Notes: generated by a model not told the origin, from the sequence alone. Shown: positions 25,006 through 33,995, numbered from the stretch's first letter. The stretch is DNA of 55,437 nt from Prevotella sp. (GCA_022769285.1 JALEKD010000013.1:1-55437); one strand, 5' to 3'. Translations and numbers: made by a program.

Positions 25006-25769
25006 CGCGGGCGTGGGTTGCGGGTGTTGTCTATAATCATGGCGCGAACAGTGAAAACACTTTACACGCGGCTGCGTGTTTATGCACGACGAGCAGCGAT
25101 AATGTATAAATATACAGTCGTAACGCCCGTTCTGCGGGGCGTAATTTCCAGAATCTTTCAACAATCCAGGACTGTTTCTGGAGTCATCGGGGCCACTTTG
25201 AGGCATTACGAGGGCCACGAAAGTAACAACCTTTTACAGAACAAAGGCGTTTAATGCCTTTCTCCTCACTATTTTCTCCTCTGAAAAAAACTACTTTTAG
25301 AGTCACCGAGATGGTCATTTTTGTGCTCGTGATGGTCTTTACGCTTCTAATGACCATCGCGAGCCCTCTAAAGGCCGTTTTCGGGTGGTCTGAGAATTGC
25401 CATTTTCGCCGCCGCAGCCCTCTCGGCAGGTGTACAGACAAATTACAGAAGGCCGAAAGGCCCTCCGCCAATGTCTAAACACCGAAAATGTATATTTATA
25501 CATTGCCGGAAAAATATTTACGGCATCGGCCGGCGGATTAAAGGTAGAAAAATAAAAGATAAAAAGGGCTGTGAAAGATAAAAAAGCGAATCGAGACGCG
25601 TTGGGGGCCAATTGCTGAATATCCGTTGGCCCCTCATGCGGGCGAGGCCACGCACGCGGCCACCGCAAAAGACAATAACCTGGAGCCAGCGTCCCAGGTT
25701 ATTATAAGGATAGTCAAGCTAAACGCACGCCATAGCGTGCCCCCTGCCAGGGGCGATAGCCCGTAGCTA
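25006..25769. other. 764-bp non-coding region with many stem-loops
   Basis: No credible gene. The region holds ACACGC/GCGTGT (25064-25079), ACGCCC/GGGCGT (about 25123-25140), AAAGGC/GCCTTT (about 25244-25262), the 13-bp hairpin at 25325-25364 and GGCC-GAAA-GGCC with a GNRA loop (25451-25462). A pair of exact 16-base inverted copies (25101-25116 and 25489-25504, AATGTATAAATATACA) lies about 370 bp apart. Both flanking genes end here (plus from the left, minus from the right), so some hairpins are likely terminators, but their number exceeds what two genes need. Confidence 0.6.
25297..25374. repeat. Nested stem-loop with alternative pairings
   Basis: GCTCGTGATGGTC (25325-25337) pairs with GACCATCGCGAGC (25352-25364) with one wobble. 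The same right arm can instead pair AATGACCATC with the upstream GATGGTCATT (about 25309-25318), enclosed by TTTAGAG and CTCTAAA. Two mutually exclusive folds are the pattern of an attenuator or switch, though no gene follows directly. Confidence 0.45.
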
Positions 25770-27446
25770 TCAGCCCACTATCTCGCGGGCCCGCTCTAAG
25801 GCCAGGTTGATGTGGCTGCATATATTCTCGCGGCCCACGATACTGTAGAACCCAGCATGCTCGAGCACCTTGTGTACCTGAGGGTTCACCCCGGACAGCA
25901 CGACCTGTATGCCCTCCTTGCGGCTCATCAGGCACAGGTTGGTGAGGTTGTGTATGCCAGTAGAATCGACAAAGGGCACCTTGCGCATACGTATGATGCG
26001 CACCTTGGGCCGGTCGCCGAAGGTGGCCATAATCTCCTCGAACCGGTTGCCGGCTCCGAAGAAGTAGGGGCCGTTAATCTCGTACACCTCTACGCCTTCG
26101 GGTATCACCAAGTGTTCGTTGTTCTCCAGGCGGATGTCTGTTTCATCGTTGGGGTCTATCTCGTCGAGTACCACCTTGACATCGGTAGTCTCGGCCATAC
26201 GCTTCATAAAGAGCAGGCAGGCTATGATGAGGCCCACCTCGATGGCCACGGTGAGGTCAAAGATGATGGTGAGCACAAAGGTGATGAGCAGCACCGTGAC
26301 GTCGCTCTTGGGGTTCTTCATAAGCATGGCAAACGAGCGCCAGCCGCACATGCCGTACGACACTACTACCAGTACGCCGGCCAGGCAGGCCATGGGTATG
26401 TACTGGGCCAGCGGCATAAGGAAGAGGAAGATGAGCAGCAGCACGGCGGCGTGTACGATGCCGGCTACGGGGGTGCGTCCGCCATTGTTGATATTGGTCA
26501 TGGTGCGGGCGATGGCTCCCGTGGCGGGTATGCCGCCAAAGAGGGGTGAGGCCAAGTTGGCCAGGCCCTGGCCGATAAGCTCGGTGTTAGAATCGTGGTG
26601 GTCGCCTATCACACCGTCGGCCACGGTGGCTGAGAGCAGGCTCTCGATGGCTCCTAAGATGGCGATGGTGAGGGCCGGTGATACTAAGCTCTTGATAACG
26701 TCCCACGACAGGGCAGGCATGGAGGCCTCGGGCAGCTCGGAACTGATGGAGAAGCGGTCGCCTATGGTCTCGATGCTGGTAATGCCATACTGGGCCTTGA
26801 GCCACAGGGCCACCAAGGTCATCACGATGATGGCCACCAAGGAGCCGGGTATCTTCTTGCTGAACCGTGGCGTGACGACGATGATGAGGATGCTGGCCAG
26901 GCCTATCAGGGTGGTCCACCAGTCGATGGTGCCGAAGTCGTGCATGTAGGCAATCCACTTCTCGGTGAAGTCGGCCGGCACGGTGGTCATGGTGAGGCCG
27001 AAGAGATCCTTAATCTGGGTGGTGAAGATGGTAACGGCTATACCGCTGGTAAAGCCCACCACGATGGGGTAGGGTATGTACTTGATGATGGTACCCAGGT
27101 GGAGCAGGCCGAAGAGGATGAGAAACACGCCGGCCATAAGGGTGGCTATGGTGAGTCCCTGCATGCCATACTGCTGGATAATGCCGTAGATGATGATGAT
27201 GAAGGCACCCGTGGGGCCGCCTATCTGTACCTTGCTGCCGCCAAAGACCGACACCATGAAGCCGGCGACGATGGCGGTGATGATGCCTTTCTCGGGCGAT
27301 ACGCCCGAGGCTATGCCGAAGGCTATGGCGAGGGGCAGGGCCACGATGCCGACAATGAGGCCGGCCATAAGGTCCTGAGCGAAGGTGCGGCGGTTGTACT
27401 CTCTGAGGGTGGAAATCAGTTTGGGCTTGAATGTAAGTACTTTCAT
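25770..27446 (-). CDS. SulP-family inorganic anion transporter with STAS domain
   Basis: 558 residues with 10-14 hydrophobic helices. Conserved SulP segments are present (FAQDLMAGLIVGIVALPLAIAF, GPTGAFIIIIYGIIQQYG, IPYPIVVGFTSGIAV, GQGLANLASPLFGGIPATGA). The C-terminal STAS domain (about 440-555) includes IRMRKVPFVDSTGIHNL. SulP proteins move sulfate, bicarbonate or dicarboxylates; the substrate cannot be told from sequence alone, though bicarbonate or sulfate uptake is usual in this group. It is a single-gene unit with a good promoter. Confidence 0.93.
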   Translation of the reverse strand: MKVLTFKPKLISTLREYNRRTFAQDLMAGLIVGIVALPLAIAFGIASGVSPEKGIITAIVAGFMVSVFGGSKVQIGGPTGAFIIIIYGIIQQYGMQGLTIATLMAGVFLILFGLLHLGTIIKYIPYPIVVGFTSGIAVTIFTTQIKDLFGLTMTTVPADFTEKWIAYMHDFGTIDWWTTLIGLASILIIVVTPRFSKKIPGSLVAIIVMTLVALWLKAQYGITSIETIGDRFSISSELPEASMPALSWDVIKSLVSPALTIAILGAIESLLSATVADGVIGDHHDSNTELIGQGLANLASPLFGGIPATGAIARTMTNINNGGRTPVAGIVHAAVLLLIFLFLMPLAQYIPMACLAGVLVVVSYGMCGWRSFAMLMKNPKSDVTVLLITFVLTIIFDLTVAIEVGLIIACLLFMKRMAETTDVKVVLDEIDPNDETDIRLENNEHLVIPEGVEVYEINGPYFFGAGNRFEEIMATFGDRPKVRIIRMRKVPFVDSTGIHNLTNLCLMSRKEGIQVVLSGVNPQVHKVLEHAGFYSIVGRENICSHINLALERAREIVG

Positions 27447-27535
27447 TAGTCTTTAATTAGCTGCGAGCCTTACCGGGGCTCTCTGTGTTATACTCAAAAC
27501 AGTCTTATTAATGTAAAAAACGTTAAAAACGACTG

Positions 27536-27566
27536 CAAAGGTACTTACTTTCTGACACATCACAAA
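27536..27566 (-). promoter_or_regulatory. Promoter for the SulP transporter
   Basis: On the minus strand, TTTG (plus 27563-27566) and TACCTTTG (plus 27536-27543) are 19 bp apart, a consensus match about 90 bp before the ATG at 27446. Confidence 0.75.
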
Positions 27567-27597
27567 GACTATGGGTAAATAAATGGCTGTGGGCGGG

Positions 27598-27632
27598 ACA
27601 AAAAAAGTCCACACCGGGCTGGTGCGGACTTT
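27598..27632 (-). terminator. Terminator after the TlpA-like gene
   Basis: On the minus strand, AAAGTCCGCACC pairs with GGTGTGGACTTT (plus 27604-27615 and 27621-27632), followed by T residues. It lies 23 bp after the stop. Confidence 0.85.
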
Positions 27633-27654
27633 CTATGATATAATAAGGTGTAGT

Positions 27655-28737
27655 TTACTCGCCGTAAATCTCCTTGAGCTTGGCCAGCAGCTCTTCGCCG
27701 CGCAGGTCGCTGGCTACAATCTTGCCCTTGGGGTCTACCAGGATGTTGCTGGGGATAGAGCTTACGCCATAGACTGCGCTGGCGGCACACTGCCAGCCCT
27801 TGAGGTCTGACATCTGCGGCCACTCCATGCCTAACTGCTTGACGGCGGCCTTCCACTTGTCGGCATTGTTGTCGAACGAGACACCTACAACGTTGAAACC
27901 CTTGCTGGCATGATAGCGCTTGTAGGCAGCTACCACGTTGGGCATCTCGCGGCGGCAGGGGCCGCACCAAGAGGCCCAGAAGTCGACCAGTACATACTGG
28001 CCCTGGCCTACCCACTGGCTCAGCTTGACGGTCTTGCCGTCCATATCGGCCATGGTAAGTTCCTGGAAAGTCTGTCCGGCATGGCGCTTCTGCAGACCAG
28101 CCAACAGCTGTTTGGCCTGGGCCATGGCCGGGTGGTTGTAGTAGGCGGTGCCGGGAGCGCAGAACTCGCTGAGATCGTCATAGGTGAGCGCATAGCTGTA
28201 TTCGGGAGCCAGCGCGGCAGGCAGGACGTTGTCCTTGTTGTTGCGATAGAACTGGAGCAGGATGTCGTTGCTTTCCTTGTCCAGCTTGTCCAGTTCGGCT
28301 TCAATCTCTTTCTTACGAGCATCGGTAGTGCCAGCTTGCTTCTGCTCCTTTGCCAACTCTACCTGATGGCGCATATTGGCACCAATGTTAACCCAGAAAT
28401 CCATGAGACGCTGGTTGAGTGCTGAGCAAGTGGCCTTCTTGCTGGTAAAGTCTACATTGATAGGTGTGCCGTCATTGACTAGATAGATGTGGGCCCGCTG
28501 CTCGCCGAAGTAGGAAATCAGCATGAGTGCATTGGCGGGTGCCTTGCCGGTAAAGGCAAACTTGCCACCCTGGCAGATGGTGTCTCTCTGGAGTGTGGCC
28601 CTGTCGTTGTTGGCCGCAATTAACACTTGGTGTACGCCTGCGGGCAGGGTACCCGAAATCTTGTACTCTACATCCTGGGCCATAGCTGTGGCGGTGCAGG
28701 CCAGCAGCATGAGCATCGAGAAAAGTAACTTTTTCAT
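27655..28737 (-). CDS. TlpA-like thioredoxin-fold disulfide oxidoreductase with DUF4369-type N-domain
   Basis: 360 residues starting MKKLLFSMLMLLACTATAMAQ, an export signal; the open frame extends upstream but without a signal sequence. The N-terminal part (about 22-120, VEYKISGTLPAGVHQVLIAANND) matches the DUF4369 beta domain common in Bacteroidota. The C-terminal AhpC/TSA-thioredoxin domain has WASWCGPCRREMPNV, with active cysteines near 258 and 261, and the cis-Pro segment GVSSIPSNILVDPKGKI. It probably reduces or isomerises disulfides in the periplasm, for example during cytochrome c or surface-protein assembly. The length is normal. Confidence 0.9.
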   Translation of the reverse strand: MKKLLFSMLMLLACTATAMAQDVEYKISGTLPAGVHQVLIAANNDRATLQRDTICQGGKFAFTGKAPANALMLISYFGEQRAHIYLVNDGTPINVDFTSKKATCSALNQRLMDFWVNIGANMRHQVELAKEQKQAGTTDARKKEIEAELDKLDKESNDILLQFYRNNKDNVLPAALAPEYSYALTYDDLSEFCAPGTAYYNHPAMAQAKQLLAGLQKRHAGQTFQELTMADMDGKTVKLSQWVGQGQYVLVDFWASWCGPCRREMPNVVAAYKRYHASKGFNVVGVSFDNNADKWKAAVKQLGMEWPQMSDLKGWQCAASAVYGVSSIPSNILVDPKGKIVASDLRGEELLAKLKEIYGE

Positions 28738-28850
28738 ATTTATTTGTCTCCTTAATGGGGCAGGTAGATGACCGGGCTGGGGGAGAAACGCCTCCGGTGA
28801 GCAGGGCCACGCTATCTGTCGAGGTGAAAAATACTGATAAAAAATAGGCA

Positions 28851-28866
28851 AGGCCCCGCGGGGCCT
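28851..28866 (-). terminator. GC palindrome after the DUF5606 gene
   Basis: AGGCCCCGCGGGGCCT is a perfect 16-base palindrome 22 bp after the stop of the DUF5606 gene. On the minus strand it is followed a few bases later by a TATTTTTTATC tract, consistent with termination. Confidence 0.6.
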
Positions 28867-28887
28867 CACCTTATTATATATAGGGGC

Positions 28888-29325
28888 TTATTCGGTGCGG
28901 TCGTCTACGTTGTTGCCCTCGGTGGGAGCCAGGACAGCCTCGAAGTCAGTGATACCGTTGTTAACCAGAATGTCGTACCACTGGATGAGCTTGCGGATGT
29001 CGCTGTCGTGTACGCGGTCTTGGTCAAAGTTGGGCAGAACGGCTGCGAAGTACTCGCGGAGTTCCTTGCCCGAAGCCTTCTTGTAGCCAAACTGGCAGGG
29101 CTTGTTCTCTTCCTTCTCTCCCATGCTCTTGAGCACCTTCCACAGAGGGATGTCCTCGGCATCGGTGTACATGGCTATGTCGGCAAGGCTGGTCACACGG
29201 TCGGTGGCAAAGGCCGGCTGGCGGCGGTGTGATGCATCGAGTGTCTCAACGATTAAGTTCATTTTTCCACGGGAAACCAGCTTGTACAGACCTGGCTTTC
29301 CTGCAATCGAAAGAATTGTTTCCAT
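28888..29325 (-). CDS. DUF5606 family protein
   Basis: 145 residues starting METILSIAGKPGLYKLVSRGKMNLIVETLD, a highly conserved beta-rich N-terminus of the Bacteroidota-specific DUF5606 family. A helical C-terminal half follows (GKELREYFAAVLPNFDQDRV, DIRKLIQWYDILVNN). Cytoplasmic, function unknown. It lies 7 bp downstream of coaE on the same strand, a conserved pairing, so it is probably in the yajC-ybbR-coaE operon. Confidence 0.85.
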   Translation of the reverse strand: METILSIAGKPGLYKLVSRGKMNLIVETLDASHRRQPAFATDRVTSLADIAMYTDAEDIPLWKVLKSMGEKEENKPCQFGYKKASGKELREYFAAVLPNFDQDRVHDSDIRKLIQWYDILVNNGITDFEAVLAPTEGNNVDDRTE

Positions 29326-29332
29326 TGTTTTA

Positions 29333-29890
29333 CTATAATCTGTTTAAAATGTTATTAATCTGACTGTCTAAGTCGCAGACGCCATCGTTGACTATCTCGT
29401 AGTCGCTCTGCTGGCACATGCGCTCTTGGGGCATCTGCCGGTTTATCCATTCGAGCGCCCGGCTCTCGCTGATGTTGTCGCGGGCCATGATGCGTTTGAC
29501 GCGGATGTCGTGGGGAGCGGTGACACAGACGAAGCGGTCGAAATGAACGCGGCGGTCGAAACCGCTGTCAAAGAGGATGGCGCTCTCTAACCACGTGAGG
29601 CCAGAGCTGATGAAGTCGGCTGCCACGGCAGGGTGTACGATGTCGTTGACGGCCTGCTTGTGCTGTTCGCTCTGGAGCAGATAGGCAGCCAAGACGGCCT
29701 TTTGCAGGGTGCCGTGGCTGTAGACATCGGGCCCCACAAGCTGCTGGAGCCCCTCGCGGATATGAGCCGATGTGGCCATGAGGCGCTTAGCGGCGCTGTC
29801 GCAGTCGTAGACTTCGATGCCGCGGGTTCTGAGCAGTGTACATACATACGACTTGCCAGCCCCGATACCTCCTGTGATGGCTATCCTCAT
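29333..29890 (-). CDS. coaE: Dephospho-CoA kinase
   Basis: 185 residues; the start MRIAITGGIGAGKS carries the P-loop (residues 7-14). CoaE phosphorylates the 3'-OH of dephospho-CoA in the last step of coenzyme A synthesis. Other motifs are the substrate segment VYDCDSAAKRLM, LQQLVGPDVYSHG, DIVHPAV and the lid VCVTAPHDIRVKRIMARDNISE. The ATG overlaps the TGA of the YbbR gene (ATGA), indicating translational coupling. The upstream 29 residues of open frame are discarded because the P-loop must be near the N-terminus. Confidence 0.95.
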   Translation of the reverse strand: MRIAITGGIGAGKSYVCTLLRTRGIEVYDCDSAAKRLMATSAHIREGLQQLVGPDVYSHGTLQKAVLAAYLLQSEQHKQAVNDIVHPAVAADFISSGLTWLESAILFDSGFDRRVHFDRFVCVTAPHDIRVKRIMARDNISESRALEWINRQMPQERMCQQSDYEIVNDGVCDLDSQINNILNRL

Positions 29891-30864
29891 TGCTGTTCTA
29901 TCAGGTAGTCTACCTGGCGTGTGTCTAAGTGGCAGCGCGACACGGTGTGAGGGTAAGCCCGTAGGTGCAGGGTACATTTCTCTGACGGATGGGCCATAAG
30001 CTCATTATAGTCGGCCACCACGCTAAACTGGTCGGGTGTTACATTGCGGAACATGGTGGCTCCCACGGCAAACCGAACCGTTACCTTGGACGGGAAGGTT
30101 CGCAGCACTTTTCCGGGCGGCATGTTGATGGCGGTAATGGGTACCTCCTTGGTCTCCTCGGTCAGAATGTCGGGGTAGAGGGCTATGCGCACCTTAGCCG
30201 GAACCGTCTTGATGCCCTTGACATGGCGCAGCTCGATGGTACGGATGACCGTGTCGCTGAAATTGGTTATGTCCAGGTCGGTGGTCGATACGTATTTGAG
30301 CGTGTCCAGAACATTCTGCTGGGCATAGACCGTCACCATCTCTGGCCAAACCTTTCGCCCGGCCAGGTAGTAAGCCTTGCCAGGTACTATCTTACCCGCC
30401 AGTCTTACCGGAACCCTCTTGGACTCGCCATAGTTGAAGTAGAACTCTATATGGTCGGGCTTGACACTGCCAATGCGGGTCGAGGTGTACAGCTGTAGGT
30501 ACGCCATCCGTGTAATGTCGGCTGCGGAGATGGTGCCCTTACCTGCGGCCTTGTTAGCAAAGGCATCGAAGTTAAAGGCAAGGGGCGTGCGCTTATTGGT
30601 CATATAGGCCAGCAGGCTGAAGCCCTTGTCCTTGACCGTAACGGTGATGGTGTCCTCGCTCTGCGAGGTTATTACCACATTCTTAGGCATATTGGTGATG
30701 TACACGGGTATCTCCAGCTCTTTCTCGTAGCTCTCGTTGAGTGTAATCAGCAGCCAGAAGGTGAGGCTGAGGGCGAGGAAGAACAAAAAAATCAAGAACT
30801 CCTTGTTAACGATACCTAACAAGAAGTTCTTAACCCGTGGTCTGTGCCAGTTAGCGGTGGTCAT
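29887..30864 (-). CDS. YbbR-like domain protein
   Basis: 325 residues with a short basic cytoplasmic N-terminus, one membrane helix (about 17-41, EFLIFLFFLALSLTFWLLIT) and extracytoplasmic YbbR-type beta domains (VYITNMPKNVVITSQSEDTI, IPITAINMPPGKVLRTFPSK-like segments). In Firmicutes the related CdaR regulates a diadenylate cyclase; in Bacteroidota the role is unproven. No diadenylate cyclase gene is adjacent here. The start at 30864 is set by MTTANWHRPRVKNFL. The gene is followed by coaE with a 4-bp overlap and preceded by yajC 7 bp away. Confidence 0.85.
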   Translation of the reverse strand: MTTANWHRPRVKNFLLGIVNKEFLIFLFFLALSLTFWLLITLNESYEKELEIPVYITNMPKNVVITSQSEDTITVTVKDKGFSLLAYMTNKRTPLAFNFDAFANKAAGKGTISAADITRMAYLQLYTSTRIGSVKPDHIEFYFNYGESKRVPVRLAGKIVPGKAYYLAGRKVWPEMVTVYAQQNVLDTLKYVSTTDLDITNFSDTVIRTIELRHVKGIKTVPAKVRIALYPDILTEETKEVPITAINMPPGKVLRTFPSKVTVRFAVGATMFRNVTPDQFSVVADYNELMAHPSEKCTLHLRAYPHTVSRCHLDTRQVDYLIEQQ

Positions 30865-30871
30865 GGATTGG

Positions 30872-31186
30872 TTACTGCACCCGCGAGTTGGCATTGGCGA
30901 ATACGTAGCTCTTATCTACTACGATGTTAACGCCACGAGCTATCTCCACCTCGACGGTGTTCTTCTCTATGTCGATAGACTTTACCACGCCATATATGCC
31001 GCCACCAGTTACCACTGAGTCGCCGGCCTTGAGCGAGTTCTGGAAGTTTCTTATCTCTTTCTGCTTCTTCTGCTGAGGGCGAATCATAAACAGCCACATA
31101 ATAGCGAAGATAGCTACCAGCATAATAATCATCGACATGCCACCACCGGCACCTTGTGCCTGAGCGGCCAAAATCATTGTTGTCAT
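30872..31186 (-). CDS. yajC: Preprotein translocase subunit YajC
   Basis: 104 residues with one N-terminal membrane helix (SMIIMLVAIFAIMWLFMIRP), then the hallmark PQQKKQKEIRNFQNSLKAGDSVVTGGGIYG and a small beta domain. YajC is an accessory of SecDF in protein export. The nusB-yajC-ybbR-coaE order is typical for this phylum. Confidence 0.95.
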   Translation of the reverse strand: MTTMILAAQAQGAGGGMSMIIMLVAIFAIMWLFMIRPQQKKQKEIRNFQNSLKAGDSVVTGGGIYGVVKSIDIEKNTVEVEIARGVNIVVDKSYVFANANSRVQ

Positions 31187-31225
31187 ATTAAATAATGTAT
31201 TTTTAATTTAATGTCTATGGATGTG

Positions 31226-32185
31226 TTAGTTACTCTCGCCGCCGCGCTGACGGGAGGGTGCTATGGGCTTGAGCAGCTTGCCAGTCTGCACCAGGTGGCG
31301 TGCTATGGTATCGAGCATGCCGTTGATGTAACCGCCGCTCTTGTACGTGCTGTACAGCTTGGCCAGGTCTACGTACTCATTGATGGTAACGCTGATGGGG
31401 ATGTTGGGGAATGTCATCATCTCGGCTATGGCTATCTGCATGATGACCACGTCCATGTAGGCCAAACGCGAGAAATCCCAGTTGCGGCTGGCCTCGCTCA
31501 TGTAGCGCTGGTAAGTGTCAGCGTTGAGGATGGTAGCGCGGAACAGCTTGCGGGCAAATTCGCGGTCCTCCTCGTCCTTGTATTCGGGCAGGAGTTCCTG
31601 ATTGCTCTTGTTGGCAGGGTCAAAGCGCTTGATAGTCTTGAGGACAAAAGTGTCAACAATCTCTTTGTCATCGTTCCAGTACAGGCTCTTCTCCTCTAAG
31701 ATACCATCCAGCTCGTCGTTGTCCTGGATAAGCATCTTGTAGAGCTTGCGCCATATCTCGCGGTCGGCTTCGTAAGAGTCGTCGTCGCTGGCCATGTACT
31801 CCTGGTACACTTCGCTCTGTTCTATCTGGTTGCATTTGCTGCGGATGAACTCCTTGTCGTTGTCCCAGTTGAGTTTCTTGTCCTCGATGAACTCATTGAG
31901 CATCTTGTTCTCCTCAAGCTGCACGGCGAACTTGTTAAAGGCAAATTTAGAAGAAGGTTTTTCAGTCCCCTCACGCTCCGCACGGGCGCTGAGGATGTCA
32001 ATGCGGTGTCTTTCCTCACGCGATATCTCAACAATGAGCAGCAGAAGGTAGTTGTAAAGGTCATAGGCTTTCGACAAGCTAAACAGTAGCTCTTTCTCGG
32101 CATTGTCCATGTTTTTATTGCCGTTCTGGTAGTAAGCATAGGTTAACTGGACGACCTTAATTCTAATCAATTCTCTGTTTATCAT
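31226..32185 (-). CDS. nusB: Transcription antitermination factor NusB (long Bacteroidota form)
   Basis: 319 residues. It starts MINRELIRIKVVQLTYAYYQNG, and the C-terminal half (DREFARKLFRATI, RLAYMDVVIMQIAIAEMMTFP, SVTINEYVDLAKLYSTYKSGGYINGML) is classic NusB. The middle carries an insertion, so it is about twice the length of E. coli NusB, as is normal here. NusB with NusE binds boxA in rRNA leaders and supports antitermination. It is first in a minus-strand operon with yajC, ybbR-like, coaE and the DUF5606 gene. Confidence 0.93.
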   Translation of the reverse strand: MINRELIRIKVVQLTYAYYQNGNKNMDNAEKELLFSLSKAYDLYNYLLLLIVEISREERHRIDILSARAEREGTEKPSSKFAFNKFAVQLEENKMLNEFIEDKKLNWDNDKEFIRSKCNQIEQSEVYQEYMASDDDSYEADREIWRKLYKMLIQDNDELDGILEEKSLYWNDDKEIVDTFVLKTIKRFDPANKSNQELLPEYKDEEDREFARKLFRATILNADTYQRYMSEASRNWDFSRLAYMDVVIMQIAIAEMMTFPNIPISVTINEYVDLAKLYSTYKSGGYINGMLDTIARHLVQTGKLLKPIAPSRQRGGESN

Positions 32186-32220
32186 TCTCTAATAATAATT
32201 GGTGTTCCTTAATTCAGATA

Positions 32221-32251
32221 CAAAAATAGTCAAAAAACTATTTATGTGCAA
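32221..32251 (-). promoter_or_regulatory. Promoter of the nusB operon
   Basis: On the minus strand, TTG (plus 32249-32251) and TATTTTTG (plus 32221-32228) are 20 bp apart, giving a leader of about 30 nt. A small dyad ATAGT-CAAAAA-ACTAT overlaps the spacer. Confidence 0.6.
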
Positions 32252-32289
32252 GGATAATTACTGAAAATAAGCATTTTTTTATGAAAACG

Positions 32290-32320
32290 TTGCTCAATAT
32301 AGGGAAAATGTGTACCTTTG
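32290..32320 (+). promoter_or_regulatory. Promoter of the rplY operon
   Basis: TTG at 32290-32292 and TACCTTTG at 32313-32320 with 20-bp spacing; leader about 55 nt. Confidence 0.75.
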
Positions 32321-32379
32321 CAGCGCTTTTCGCATCTCCGTGTGATGGCGAATTAACAAATAATTTAGAGTAACACATT

Positions 32380-32979
32380 ATGAAAGAGATTAATGTAACA
32401 GGTCAGAAGCGTACAGACCTTGGCAAAAAAGCTTCTAAGCATCTTCGTAAGCAGGGCTTTGTCCCCTGCAACCTCTATGGTGAGGCTTCACAGGACGGCA
32501 AGCCCGTTGCTATGGCTTTTGCTGTAGCTATGAGCGACCTCCGCAAGATAGTTTACACTCCCCATGTGTATGTTATCAACCTCATCATCGATGGCGAGTC
32601 TCACACTGCTATCCTGAAGGAGCTGCAGTTCGACCCCGTAACTGACGCAGTAATCCACATCGACTTCCTGGAGGTCAATGACCAGAAGCCCATCACTATC
32701 GGTATTCCCGTTAAGCTCGTGGGTCTGGCACAGGGTGTCCGCGATGGTGGCCGAATGAACCTCTCTATCCGCAAGCTCAATGTTACTGCTCCCTATCAGC
32801 AGATCCCTGAGCACCTGGATGTAGATGTAACTGCCCTGAAGATTGGCAAGAGCATCAAGGTAGGCGAGCTCAACTACGAGGGCCTGGAGATATCTAACGG
32901 AAAGGACGTTATCGTTTGCTCTATCAAGATGACACGTCAGGCTGCCGCTGCTGCTGCCGCTGCTACCGACGAGGCTTAA
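32380..32979 (+). CDS. rplY: 50S ribosomal protein L25 (TL5/CTC long form)
   Basis: 199 residues. The N-terminal 5S-rRNA-binding domain (RTDLGKKASKHLRKQGFVPCNLYG) is followed by the TL5-type C-domain (HIDFLEVNDQKPITIGIPVKL, GELNYEGLEISN) and an Ala-rich end (AAAAAAAATDEA). It binds 5S rRNA in the large subunit. It heads an operon with pth, an S4-domain gene and purN; rplY-pth is a widely conserved pair. Confidence 0.95.
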   Translation: MKEINVTGQKRTDLGKKASKHLRKQGFVPCNLYGEASQDGKPVAMAFAVAMSDLRKIVYTPHVYVINLIIDGESHTAILKELQFDPVTDAVIHIDFLEVNDQKPITIGIPVKLVGLAQGVRDGGRMNLSIRKLNVTAPYQQIPEHLDVDVTALKIGKSIKVGELNYEGLEISNGKDVIVCSIKMTRQAAAAAAAATDEA

Positions 32980-32988
32980 TCGTAGAGC

Positions 32989-33561
32989 ATGGACAAATTT
33001 TTAATTTGTGGCTTGGGCAATCCCGGGGCTGAGTACCAGGGCACCAGGCATAACACAGGTTTCATGGTATTGGACGCCTTTGCTAAGGCGTCCAATATTG
33101 TTTTTGAGGATAGGCGTTACGGTTTCGTGGCTGAGACCTCGCTCCGCGGCCGCAGGGTCTTCCTGCTCAAGCCCACTACCTTTATGAACTTGAGCGGTAA
33201 TGCCGTGCGTTACTGGCTCAACAAGGAGAACATTGACCAGAAGCGCCTGCTGGTTATCTCTGACGACGTGGCGCTTCCTGTTGGTGCTTTCAGGCTCAAA
33301 GGGAGTGGCAGCAATGGCGGTCACAATGGTCTGGGCCATATCCAGCAGCTCATCGGTCAAGACTATGCCCGCCTGCGTATGGGCATTGGTGGCGACTATC
33401 CCCGTGGTGGACAGATAGACTGGGTGCTGGGCCATTTCTCTGAGGCCGACATGGCTCTCCTACAGCCCAGTATTGACATGGCCGTAGATATTATCAAGAG
33501 TTTTGTGTTGGCAGGTATCGATGTCACGATGAATCAGTACAACAAATTGGGAAAGAAATGA
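32989..33561 (+). CDS. pth: Peptidyl-tRNA hydrolase
   Basis: 190 residues with the family motifs LICGLGNPGAEYQGTRHNTG (catalytic His near residue 21), KPTTFMNLSGNAV, LLVISDDVALPVGAFRLKG and GGHNGLGHIQQLIGQDYARL. It recycles tRNA from peptidyl-tRNA dropped by ribosomes. It begins 9 bp after rplY and overlaps the S4-domain gene by 4 bp. Confidence 0.96.
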   Translation: MDKFLICGLGNPGAEYQGTRHNTGFMVLDAFAKASNIVFEDRRYGFVAETSLRGRRVFLLKPTTFMNLSGNAVRYWLNKENIDQKRLLVISDDVALPVGAFRLKGSGSNGGHNGLGHIQQLIGQDYARLRMGIGGDYPRGGQIDWVLGHFSEADMALLQPSIDMAVDIIKSFVLAGIDVTMNQYNKLGKK

Positions 33562-33995
33562 AGACTGAAGGCAGAATAGACAAGGGGCTGTGGGCCGCGC
33601 GTATCTATAAGACCCGCAGCATAGCCGTCGATGCGATAAAGAACGGCCGGGTAACGATGGGAGGTGTCAATGTGAAGCCTGCCCGTATGGTCAAGGCTGG
33701 CGATGTGGTCTCGGTGCGCAAGCCGCCCATCACCTACTCGTTCAAGATACTGCAGCCCATCGAACAGCGGGTCGGGGCCAAACTCATCCCCGAGGTTTAC
33801 GAGAACGTTACTGACCCCAAGCAGTACGAACTGCTTGAGATGAGCCGTATCAGTGGATTCGTTGACCGTGCCCGTGGCACCGGCCGACCCACCAAGAAAG
33901 ACCGCCGGGCCATGGATGCCTTTGTCGACCCTGCCCTGTTCGGCTTTGACGAGGGTGATGACGACAACGGATGGGAGGACGACGATGAGGCATAA
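33558..33995 (+). CDS. S4-domain RNA-binding protein (Hsp15-like)
   Basis: 145 residues. The S4 fold is at the N-terminus (RIDKGLWAARIYKTRSIAVD, GGVNVKPARMVKAGDVVSVR). An acidic C-tail (DEGDDDNGWEDDDEA) may be disordered. In E. coli Hsp15 binds stalled 50S subunits carrying nascent chains, and a role next to pth in ribosome rescue fits. The start overlaps the pth stop (ATGA), and the end overlaps the purN start by 11 bp. Confidence 0.9.
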   Translation: MKTEGRIDKGLWAARIYKTRSIAVDAIKNGRVTMGGVNVKPARMVKAGDVVSVRKPPITYSFKILQPIEQRVGAKLIPEVYENVTDPKQYELLEMSRISGFVDRARGTGRPTKKDRRAMDAFVDPALFGFDEGDDDNGWEDDDEA

